DNA from: Bifidobacteriaceae bacterium
Lineage (GTDB): Bacteria; Actinomycetota; Actinomycetes; Actinomycetales; WQXJ01
Direction: 5' to 3'
Assembly (NCBI GenBank): GCA_031266115.1
Contig: JAISBQ010000313.1
Coordinates: 1 to 12,216, forward strand
Length of the DNA stretch: 12,216 nt
In this document: piece after piece, positions 4,938 to 11,580 of the stretch
Layout of the letters: every line of letters begins with the position of its first letter
Position numbering within the stretch: position 1 is the stretch's first letter
Notes under the pieces: generated by a model
What the model was told of the DNA's origin: nothing
Seen by the model: the letters and a program-made list of their open reading frames with translations, nothing else
Database searches by the model: none
Translations under genes and position numbers: made by a program

Positions 4938-6971
4938 CTACCCCCGCAGGGGGAGGTCGATCTCTTGGGATTGCGCGTCCCTGGTGGTCGCCGAGCGGGG
5001 TGCGACCCGGATGGGGACGCCCCAGTCTTGTGTCGCCATGTGGCAGGCGGGGTTAGGCTCATCGACATCGCACGATGCCGCACGGGCCGTGACGTGGAGA
5101 ACGCCCTCTCCCGCGCGGAGCACCAACTCGCGCTCCAGCTCCGGTGTAGTTCCCTCGCCGACAGCCACGAGATCCGCTGGGGTCGCCGAGACCGTGAGCT
5201 GGACCGACGGACCAAACCTGGTGTCGAGCTTCTGACCCGGAGCCGGGATAAAGGGGACTGATAGGCGGACCGTGCCAGCTTGGAGTTCGGTGACCGGGCG
5301 GCTCGTGGCCTCGCGGGCCTCGGGCACCGCGATGGCCTCCCCCACCTGGACCTCGGTGATCCGGTGGGCGGCCGATTCGACCACGGCCACACGCGAAGCA
5401 TCCACCATCACGACATCGGACGGTTCGGCCAGCCCGGTCGCCAGCGTCGCCACCAGCCCGGACGCCGGATCGTATCGGCGCAACGCGCCGTTATACGTGT
5501 CGGCGACCAACACCGCCGCGACGGCCGGTACCGCCGGCCCTGCCGATCCTGCCGGCATCCCTCCATCCGCGGCCAGCCCACCGCCCGCGGACCCGTCCAC
5601 GGTGCCCTGGCAAAGAGTTCCGGTCATCGCAGCCAGCCCACCGCCCGCGGACCCGTCCCCATGTCCGTCCTCATCTCGAGCCCCGCCCATCACGAGCGCC
5701 AAGCCCAACGGGTGCTGCATGAGCGCGGCCGGCGCCGGGCCATCCACCAGGCCGAAGTCGAACAGACCTTCGCCGATCACCGTTCGCACGGTGTCCGGCG
5801 CCCCCGGCAGCCCGCGTTCCAGCACCCGCAACGAGGATGTCTCGGAGTCCACAAACCACACCTCGCCTGTCGCCGCCACCGCGAGCCCCGACGGCTGGGC
5901 CAGCCACGCCGCGTCCGCCGGCCCATCCACCAACCCCTCCGACCTCGTTCCTGCCAGCACCCCAAGGTGGCCGGTGGCCGGGTCGAACGCCCACAGCTGA
6001 TGGATCCCCGCCATCGCGATCACCACGGCCCCGCGCACGGAATCCCACGCGACATCCCACGGCGAGGACAGCGGAACCTCGCGTGGAGCCGCCTGGGCCG
6101 GCGCTCCGGGAACAAACCACGGCTCCGGATCGCCCGGTACCCACGCCGTACCCGTGCCAGCCAGTGTCGACACCCAGCCGTCCCGCAGGCGAACGCCACG
6201 CAGGACGTGGTTGACCGTGTCCGCGACCACCACGTCGTATCCCACCGCGCCCGCGAGCGCGGCTGGGAGCCTGGCCAGCCCGGACGGCTCTGAGAACTGA
6301 GCGAGCACCGGCGGTCCATCGACCAATCCGCGCCCGCCCGACCCGATCCGGCGAATCAGCTGGCCGCCAGGGGCCAGCTCGGCCAACGAATGGTGGCCGG
6401 CGTCCGCCACGAGGAGGTGGGGGCCGGCATCGTCCAGGGTGATCGCCTTTGACGGGAAGGCAAGGGCGCCGGGAACGGCGGGCGGGGGCACGTACGGACC
6501 CTGCCCGCCGCGCAGCGTTCCCTCCGCTCGCGCGTGGTCAATCGTCTCGCGGACGATGGCGTCCAACGCCGGGCCGTGTCCCTCACCCGCCATTCGGGTG
6601 ACGATGTACCCTGCCGGATCGATCACGACCAGCGTGGGCCAGGCCCGGGCTCCGTAGGCGGTCCATGTGGCGAGCGTGGGATCGTCGAGCACTGGGTGAC
6701 GAATGTCGTAGCGTGCGACGGCGTCCGTCAGAGCCGCCGGATCGGCCTCGTGCGCAAACTTGGGCGAATGGACACCGATCACCACCAGATCGCCGGCGTA
6801 TTTCGCCTCCAGCGGGCGCAATTCGTCCAAGACATGCAGGCAGTTGATACAGCAGAATGTCCAGAAGTCGAGAATCACCACTTTTCCGCGCAGGTCCGCA
6901 AGGGTGAGCACGCTCCCCCCGGTGCCGATCCATCCCCGTCCCTGGAGTTCACGTGCCCGCAGGTGTCTCAT
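4938..6971 (-). CDS. Thioredoxin-like/NHL-repeat protein (NHLRC2-like)
   Basis: This is a predicted cytosolic redox-fold and beta-propeller protein; its substrate is unknown. Residues about 20-150 are a TlpA-like thioredoxin domain: LRGKVVILDFWTFCCINCLH carries C40, C41 and C44 (active-site C41-I-N-C44, the CCINC form seen in NHLRC2 proteins instead of the classical WCGPC), and ARAWPTLVVIDPAG supplies the cis-proline. NHL blades follow from about 190 to 540 (repeated LLVADAGHHSL, VVVADTVNHVLR, VLVADTYNGALRRYD type units), and then a beta-rich C-terminal domain. No signal peptide or membrane segment is seen. The ATG at 6971, with GGGAGG 7 nt upstream, is chosen; it starts 1 nt after the hydrolase stop, so they are translationally linked. 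The frame extends to 7109, but that part overlaps the hydrolase. A Gly-rich insertion lies between two blades (see the repeat at 5568-5658). Confidence 0.92.
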   Translation of the reverse strand: MRHLRARELQGRGWIGTGGSVLTLADLRGKVVILDFWTFCCINCLHVLDELRPLEAKYAGDLVVIGVHSPKFAHEADPAALTDAVARYDIRHPVLDDPTLATWTAYGARAWPTLVVIDPAGYIVTRMAGEGHGPALDAIVRETIDHARAEGTLRGGQGPYVPPPAVPGALAFPSKAITLDDAGPHLLVADAGHHSLAELAPGGQLIRRIGSGGRGLVDGPPVLAQFSEPSGLARLPAALAGAVGYDVVVADTVNHVLRGVRLRDGWVSTLAGTGTAWVPGDPEPWFVPGAPAQAAPREVPLSSPWDVAWDSVRGAVVIAMAGIHQLWAFDPATGHLGVLAGTRSEGLVDGPADAAWLAQPSGLAVAATGEVWFVDSETSSLRVLERGLPGAPDTVRTVIGEGLFDFGLVDGPAPAALMQHPLGLALVMGGARDEDGHGDGSAGGGLAAMTGTLCQGTVDGSAGGGLAADGGMPAGSAGPAVPAVAAVLVADTYNGALRRYDPASGLVATLATGLAEPSDVVMVDASRVAVVESAAHRITEVQVGEAIAVPEAREATSRPVTELQAGTVRLSVPFIPAPGQKLDTRFGPSVQLTVSATPADLVAVGEGTTPELERELVLRAGEGVLHVTARAASCDVDEPNPACHMATQDWGVPIRVAPRSATTRDAQSQEIDLPLRG
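5568..5658. repeat. 31-nt direct repeat with 60-bp period inside the NHL gene
   Basis: Positions 5568-5598 and 5628-5658 are identical except for one base (G at 5571, A at 5631). On the minus strand each copy encodes DGSAGGGLAA in a Gly/Ala-rich linker between NHL blades. The 60-bp period keeps the frame, so the linker may have grown by tandem duplication of a 60-bp unit, or be prone to length change by slippage. Confidence 0.85.
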
Positions 6972-6972
6972 G

Positions 6973-7953
6973 TCACGCCTCCCTGGCCGGTCCGCGGGCC
7001 GTGACGGCATCGAGCCATCCCAACGCCGCCGTGAGATACGCAGAACGGGCTGGCTCGGGGGACAGGGCGAGATCGTGGGCGCCGCCCGGAAAGGTGCGAA
7101 CCTCGACATCGGAACCGAGGCGGTGAGCGCGTGCCCACATGTCGGCGGGGTCGAGCACCGAATCAGAGGTGATCACCTCGGGATGCCAGTGCCGGTTGTC
7201 TCCTCGCGTGGTCGATGTCGCCACGAGGACGGGGCACTGCACGGCCAGGCCGCGCTTCACCCGCCGGTGCGCGCGCCGCACGGAACGGAGCCATCCGGCT
7301 GTGACAGGGAAACCCAGGTGAGGTTTCCACACCAGGGAGTAGTCCCACTCGCCGCCCGTGTCGCGATGCAACGCCTCACCGTAGTGGGGCCTGAGACCGG
7401 AGACCTTGAAGGTGGGGCACCATCGCCCAATGACATGGACGAGCGCCGTGACCGGACCGCGCAAGAACCAGTTCCCATTGAGGTCGAGCCACGGCGAGTT
7501 CAACACCATCGCCTCGACCGTGCCGGGACGTGTCGCAGCCCACAGCGGGCCGATCAACCCTCCGGTCGAGTGAGCGTTGATCACCATCCGGCGGTGCCCC
7601 TCGGCTCGGATCGCGGCGACGGCGGCGTCGAGATCCTGGGTGTAGATGGCGAGATCCGAGACATGGTTCGGTCCACCCTCCTGTGCGCCCCGGCCAATGG
7701 AGCGACCATATCCGCGCAGATCGAGCGCGTAGAACCGGTAGCCGCGCTCCTCGAACGCCTCGGCCACGTGGGGGTGGAAGAAATAGTCCACGAACCCGTG
7801 GAGGTATAGGACGGCTGGACGGGGATCGGCATCGTCGCTGGTCCTCGCTGAGGGGGTGGCACGGCGCACCAAGGTGGCCATCGCACCGCCGGGAAGAGGA
7901 AGGTCACGCTGCTGCCAGTCAGGACCGAGTACGTCGGGGCGCCAGGGATTCAC
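6973..7953 (-). CDS. Alpha/beta hydrolase (serine aminopeptidase S33/Hydrolase_4 type)
   Basis: This is a cytosolic serine hydrolase of the lysophospholipase/esterase-like branch; its substrate is not known. Its 326 residues carry the oxyanion-hole motif LYLHGF (49-54), the strand-turn LDLRGYGRS (77-85), and the nucleophile S129 in NAHSTGG (AxSxG replaces the usual GxSxG, as seen in several members of this branch). The later acid lies in VLDPADMW and the catalytic His in GGAHDLAL. The start is the GTG at 7953 with GGAG close upstream; M25 (7881) is a shorter alternative. It begins 52 bp after the E2 stop and ends 1 nt before the NHL gene, so it sits mid-operon. A thioesterase acting on acyl-CoA or acyl-lipoyl products would fit the neighbours, but that is inference only. 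Confidence 0.9.
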   Translation of the reverse strand: MNPWRPDVLGPDWQQRDLPLPGGAMATLVRRATPSARTSDDADPRPAVLYLHGFVDYFFHPHVAEAFEERGYRFYALDLRGYGRSIGRGAQEGGPNHVSDLAIYTQDLDAAVAAIRAEGHRRMVINAHSTGGLIGPLWAATRPGTVEAMVLNSPWLDLNGNWFLRGPVTALVHVIGRWCPTFKVSGLRPHYGEALHRDTGGEWDYSLVWKPHLGFPVTAGWLRSVRRAHRRVKRGLAVQCPVLVATSTTRGDNRHWHPEVITSDSVLDPADMWARAHRLGSDVEVRTFPGGAHDLALSPEPARSAYLTAALGWLDAVTARGPAREA

Positions 7954-8005
7954 GGCTCCATCTTGCCCGATGGTGGCCCGCCACAGGGTGCCTCAACCCG
8001 GGAAT

Positions 8006-9196
8006 CTACGACCAGACCAGCCCCTGGGCCGGGTCGGTGAGGATCCGAGCGACATCAGACAACACGACCGAACCGAGTGCGCCGTCTACCAACCGGTGGT
8101 CGAAGCTCAACGCCAACTCGGTGACATCACGTGGCTCCACCTGGCCACCGTGCACCCAGGGTCGGGGTTCCACCGCACCGAACGCGAGGATCGCGGCCTC
8201 GCCGGGAGACAGGATGGGCGTACCGGTGTCGATCCCGAACACCCCGATATTGGTGATGGTGATGGTGCCGTCGGCCATCGCGTGCGCCGTGGTGCTCCCC
8301 GCGCGCGCGGCGGCGGTCAACTCTCCGAGACCAAGCGCCAATTCGTGCAGGGTCAGGCGGTGGGCGTCCTTGATGTTCGGAACCATCAGGCCGCGCGCTG
8401 TCTGTGCGGCGATGCCGAGATTCACGTAGTGCTTGTAGATGATCTCCTGGGCCTCGTCGTCCCATGAGGCGTTGATTTCCGGGTGACGGCGGACCGCCAG
8501 CAGCAGCGCCTTGGCGACAATCAGCAGCGGAGTCACCCGCGCGTCCGCGAATTCTCGATCCTCCCGCAAGCGCTTGACCAGTTCCATCGTCCTGGTCATG
8601 TCGACCGTCCGGAATACCGTCACGTGCGGAGCGGTGAACGCACTGGTCACCATCGCCTCGGCCGTGCGCCTGCGGACCGAGCGAACCGGCACCCGCGTGG
8701 AGCGCCCATCGCGCGCCACGGTCCCTCCCGTCAGCCATGGCGCGTCGTCCCCCGGGTAGGCGGCGAGATGGCCTGGGGATTGTTCGACGTTCGCGGCCAG
8801 CACATCTTCCCTGGTGACAATCCCCCCTGGGCCACTCGGGCGAACCGTCGCGACATCGATACCCAGGTGTTTGGCCAGCGCTCGCACCGGCGGTTTGGCA
8901 AGCACGGGCTTATGTGCGCCATCCACACCGGTCGCGGTGGGAAGGGCGGCATCGTCGGGGGCATCGATGTGGATGAGGGGCGCGCCCACCGGCACCGTGT
9001 CACCCACCGCGGCGGCCAAGGCAACCACCTTGCCGGTCCACGGACTGGGTAGCTCGACCAAAGACTTGGCGGTCTCGACCTCGACAAGCACCTGGTTGAC
9101 GGTCACGTCCTCGCCTGGCGCCACGCGCCAGGCGGCAATCACCGCCTGGGTGAGACCCTCGCCGGGATCCGGCAGAACGAACGCTTGTACTCCCAT
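8006..9196 (-). CDS. bkdC: 2-oxoacid dehydrogenase E2, dihydrolipoamide acyltransferase (branched-chain type likely)
   Basis: E2 is the core of the complex, moving the acyl group from E1 via a swinging lipoyl arm to CoA. Three domains are seen in 396 residues: one lipoyl domain (about 1-80, with the lipoylation site K44 in EVETAKSLVEL), a peripheral-subunit-binding domain (about 93-128, PPVRALAKHLGIDVATVRPSGPGGIVTREDVL), and the catalytic domain (about 165-396) with the active-site motif DHRLVDG, H367 and D371. An Ala/Pro-containing linker separates them. The ATG at 9196 overlaps the E1 beta stop as TGATG; the frame extends to 9334, but that part lies within E1 beta and does not resemble an E2. 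A single lipoyl domain and the gene order match mycobacterial BkdC. Acetyl specificity cannot be excluded from sequence alone. Confidence 0.95.
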   Translation of the reverse strand: MGVQAFVLPDPGEGLTQAVIAAWRVAPGEDVTVNQVLVEVETAKSLVELPSPWTGKVVALAAAVGDTVPVGAPLIHIDAPDDAALPTATGVDGAHKPVLAKPPVRALAKHLGIDVATVRPSGPGGIVTREDVLAANVEQSPGHLAAYPGDDAPWLTGGTVARDGRSTRVPVRSVRRRTAEAMVTSAFTAPHVTVFRTVDMTRTMELVKRLREDREFADARVTPLLIVAKALLLAVRRHPEINASWDDEAQEIIYKHYVNLGIAAQTARGLMVPNIKDAHRLTLHELALGLGELTAAARAGSTTAHAMADGTITITNIGVFGIDTGTPILSPGEAAILAFGAVEPRPWVHGGQVEPRDVTELALSFDHRLVDGALGSVVLSDVARILTDPAQGLVWS

Positions 9197-10263
9197 CAGT
9201 AGCTCAACACCCCTTCCACCGCGTGGATGACCCGCCCGGCGGTGGGAAGGTACTCGTGCTCGACCCTGGCCGGCGGATACGGCATGTGGTAGCCGCCCAC
9301 GCGTGCCACCGGCGCCTCCAGCCGGTAGAAGCACCGTTCCATGACGGCAGCGGCCAGCTCCCCGCCGATCCCCCCGAACACGGGCGCCTCGTGGACAACC
9401 ACCAACCGTCCCGTGCGGTCCACCGAACTGGCCACGGTGTCCACGTCGAGGGGCGACATAGAACGAAGGTCAATCACCTCGACGTCTCGCCCCTGTGCGG
9501 CAAGGGCGTCGGCCGCCTTGAGGCTCGGCGCTAACCCAGGACCATAGGTGGCGAGGGTGACGAGGCTGCCGGGGCGCACAATGCGGGCTCGGTCGAATTG
9601 CTCGACCTGGAGATCGGGGCCGATCGTCACCTCATCGGTGTCCCAGTACCGCGCCTTCGGCTCAAGGAAGATCACCGGGTCTGGGCAGGCGATGGCCTGG
9701 CGCAGCATGGCATAGGCATCGCCCGGCGTGGCCGGACTCACCACTCGTAGGCCTGCGACATGCGCGAACAGTGCCTCGGGGGATTCTGAATGGTGTTCGA
9801 TCGCACCGATTCCACCGCCGTAGGGGATTCGCACGGTGACGGGCATCTGGCTGCGGCCCCCAGAACGGGAGTGAAGCTTGGCGAGTTGGCTGACAATCTG
9901 GTCGAATGCTGGGAAGACGAAGCCATCGAATTGAATCTCGACCACAGGGCGAAAGCCGCGCAGTGCCAGCCCGATCGCCGTTCCCACGATCCCCGCCTCC
10001 GCCAATGGCGAATCCATGACGCGCCGCTCGCCGAACTCGCTCCACAGTCCATCGGTCACCCGGAACACCCCACCCAAGCGTCCGACGTCCTCGCCCATGA
10101 CGAGAACCTTGGGGTCGTGCCTCAACGAATCGGCCAACGCCTGGCGCAGCGCCGCGACCATGGACAACGTCGTCACGGCTGGCCCGGCGCCAGTCAGACT
10201 GGGAGCTGGGGCCGGGCTGGTCGAAGCAGCAGGCGGAGCGGTCGCCCAGGTGGGGGCCGTCAT
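9196..10263 (-). CDS. bkdB: 2-oxoacid dehydrogenase E1 beta subunit (branched-chain type likely)
   Basis: This is the beta chain of the thiamine-diphosphate-dependent decarboxylase. It supplies the Glu that activates the cofactor: E89 in MDSPLAEAGIVG. The 355 residues show a transketolase-like pyrimidine-binding domain (about 31-205; GEDVGRLGGVFRVTDGL, QFDGFVFPAFDQIVSQLAK) and a transketolase C-terminal domain (about 225-345; SLVTLATYGPG, VVHEAPVFGGIGGE). The ATG at 10263 overlaps the E1 alpha stop as ATGA. The first 30 residues form a Pro/Ala/Thr-rich extension absent from most relatives; a GTG at 10176 (just before TTLSMVAALRQAL) would give the usual length and is a real alternative, although neither has a strong ribosome site. 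It is stop/start overlapped with E2 downstream. Confidence 0.95.
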   Translation of the reverse strand: MTAPTWATAPPAASTSPAPAPSLTGAGPAVTTLSMVAALRQALADSLRHDPKVLVMGEDVGRLGGVFRVTDGLWSEFGERRVMDSPLAEAGIVGTAIGLALRGFRPVVEIQFDGFVFPAFDQIVSQLAKLHSRSGGRSQMPVTVRIPYGGGIGAIEHHSESPEALFAHVAGLRVVSPATPGDAYAMLRQAIACPDPVIFLEPKARYWDTDEVTIGPDLQVEQFDRARIVRPGSLVTLATYGPGLAPSLKAADALAAQGRDVEVIDLRSMSPLDVDTVASSVDRTGRLVVVHEAPVFGGIGGELAAAVMERCFYRLEAPVARVGGYHMPYPPARVEHEYLPTAGRVIHAVEGVLSY

Positions 10264-11375
10264 CGTGCACCGTGCGAGACGCGGCGCGACGCCCAGGCGG
10301 CCGATTCGGCTGACACCTGCTGGTGCTCGGTGGCATAGACACGAGCAAAGAGGTCCTCCATCTGGGGCGGACCCAGAGCGAGGCACGCGTCTCGCATCCG
10401 GATGGCCACTTCGGCGGCCTCGGCGCCAATCTGGGCGGCTGAGGAATCGTCGACGGCCCCGATGCCACGCAGATGCTTCTCCAGGCGGGCAACTGGGTCT
10501 CGCGTCGCCCACCGGCGCTCCTCGGCCGCGTCGCGATAGCGAGTCGGATCGTCCGCGGTGGTGTGGGGTGCCATGCGGTAGGTGACAGCCTCGACGATGG
10601 CGGGTCCCCGGCCTGCGCGCGCGTCGGCCAGTGCCGCGGCGGTGGCCGCGAAACAGGCCAGAGCGTCGTTGCCGTCCACCCGGCGGCCGGGAATCGCGAA
10701 CCCTTCGCCACGGCGGGCGAATGGCGCGCGGGCGTGGGCGCGGGTGGGTGTCGAGATCGCCCAGCCGTTGTTCTGCACGAAGAACACCACCGGTGCCTGA
10801 TAGGAGGCAGCAAAGACCAGGGCCTCAGCTACATGGCCTTGGGCCATCGCGCCATCGCCGAGGTAGACGAGGACGGCCTCATCGGTGGGTGCGCCGGTAC
10901 CGTCGCGTCCGGTCAGGACAGCCCCCATCGCGTACCCGACGGCGTGCAGCACGTGGCCACCCACCACCAGTGTGTAGGTGTGGCAGCGATGGGCGGCTGC
11001 ATCCCAGCCGCCGTGATCGACTCCACGGAAGAGACGCACGATGGCGGCGGGATCGATGCCGCGCGCGAGGACAACACCGTGCTCCCGGTATGACGGAAAG
11101 GCGTAATCCGCCGGCGCGAGCGCGTGAGCCGAACCGACCTGCGCGGCTTCTTGGCCGAGACACGATGCCCACAGGCCGAGTTCGCCGCGCCGTTGCAGGG
11201 CCGTCGCCTCCGCGTCGACAGCCCGGGTGCGGACCATGATGCGATACATGGCGATGAGGTGGGCTGGGGTCAGGGTTCGCAGGTGGCGCAACTCCCCTGG
11301 CAGGGCGCCTGCATCGGTGCGCTGGCCTCCGGGGTCGAGAACCTGCAGCGTCGGTACGTGATCGCCAAGCGACAC
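10260..11375 (-). CDS. bkdA: 2-oxoacid dehydrogenase E1 alpha subunit (branched-chain type likely)
   Basis: This is the alpha chain of E1. With E1 beta it decarboxylates a 2-oxoacid on thiamine diphosphate and reductively acylates the E2 lipoyl group. Its 371 residues contain the ThDP/Mg motif GDG (173-175, LVYLGDGAMAQG) through NN (202-203, FFVQNNGWAIS). TALQRRGELGLWASCLGQEAAQVG, YREHGVVLARG and MAPHTTADDPTRYR are conserved features, and LHAVGYAMGA, with TALQRRGELGLWAS, recalls the actinobacterial BkdA branch rather than classical PdhA; that is judged from memory of the family. The GTG at 11375 is preceded by AAGGAG with an 8-nt gap. It is the first gene of the operon and has a palindromic control region upstream. 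Branched-chain 2-oxoacids are the likely substrate; pyruvate is the alternative. Confidence 0.94.
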   Translation of the reverse strand: MSLGDHVPTLQVLDPGGQRTDAGALPGELRHLRTLTPAHLIAMYRIMVRTRAVDAEATALQRRGELGLWASCLGQEAAQVGSAHALAPADYAFPSYREHGVVLARGIDPAAIVRLFRGVDHGGWDAAAHRCHTYTLVVGGHVLHAVGYAMGAVLTGRDGTGAPTDEAVLVYLGDGAMAQGHVAEALVFAASYQAPVVFFVQNNGWAISTPTRAHARAPFARRGEGFAIPGRRVDGNDALACFAATAAALADARAGRGPAIVEAVTYRMAPHTTADDPTRYRDAAEERRWATRDPVARLEKHLRGIGAVDDSSAAQIGAEAAEVAIRMRDACLALGPPQMEDLFARVYATEHQQVSAESAAWASRRVSHGAR

Positions 11376-11383
11376 GGCCAGCT

Positions 11384-11389
11384 CTCCTT
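11384..11389 (-). promoter_or_regulatory. Ribosome binding site of E1 alpha
   Basis: On the minus strand AAGGAG is separated by 8 nt (AGCTGGCC) from the GTG at 11375. It is the strongest Shine-Dalgarno sequence of the operon and supports the GTG start. Confidence 0.65.
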
Positions 11390-11416
11390 CGCGTGGACAC
11401 CGTGGGTCGCATTCGC

Positions 11417-11448
11417 AACCTACGTCAGCGTAACTTACGGTTCCGTAG
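11417..11448. promoter_or_regulatory. Nested palindromic operator with candidate -10 box ahead of the dehydrogenase operon
   Basis: CTACG (11420-11424), CGTAACTTACG (11429-11439) and CGTAG (11444-11448) form one dyad centred on 11434, with equal 4-nt spacers on both sides. A second overlapping dyad is TACGG-TT-CCGTA (11436-11447). On the minus strand the TANNNT box TAGGTT (11422-11417) overlaps the edge of the dyad, so a bound repressor would block the promoter. Spaced dyads of this form are typical of TetR- or GntR-type regulators; the regulator gene is not in the window. Confidence 0.55.
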
Positions 11449-11513
11449 CGTCCTCAGGAGCCAACTGACAAGGGTTGATCCCACTGTTTGTGGGGATTGG
11501 CCAGCACAGCCCT

Positions 11514-11529
11514 CGCGGCGAGCGCCGCG
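11514..11529 (-). terminator. Weak candidate terminator of the upstream aminotransferase gene
   Basis: CGCGGC (11514-11519) and GCCGCG (11524-11529) form a 6-bp GC hairpin with a 4-nt loop, about 50 bp past the aminotransferase stop in its direction of transcription. No T-run follows. A second weak hairpin, with a bulge, can form at 11478-11499 (ATCCCAC with GTGGGGAT). Nothing else is seen in 11449-11580. Confidence 0.25.
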
Positions 11530-11580
11530 TCGCGCACCGGGCGTGGAGGTGTGTCGCTGGCCTTGTCAGTGTGGGTGCGT

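Noticed and set aside
4941..4953. CCCCC-GCA-GGGGG hairpin at the end of the NHL gene
   Set aside because: It lies in the last codons and is too short with a 3-nt loop to be called a terminator; the following hairpin at 4907-4935 is the better candidate.
5272..6293. Long plus-strand open frames opposite the NHL gene
   Set aside because: They are antisense shadows of a well-supported minus-strand gene in GC-rich DNA; their peptides are Arg/Pro/Ser-rich and match no domain.
6972..7109. N-terminal extension of the NHL-thioredoxin gene
   Set aside because: It overlaps the end of the hydrolase; the ATG at 6971 has a good ribosome site and starts directly after the hydrolase stop.
6760..7809. 349-codon plus-strand open frame across the NHL and hydrolase genes
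   Set aside because: It runs antisense over two genes with clear motifs and has no recognisable domain or start signal.
9197..9334. N-terminal extension of E2
   Set aside because: It lies inside E1 beta and has shadow-like composition; E2 proteins begin just before the lipoyl domain, as the ATG at 9196 does.
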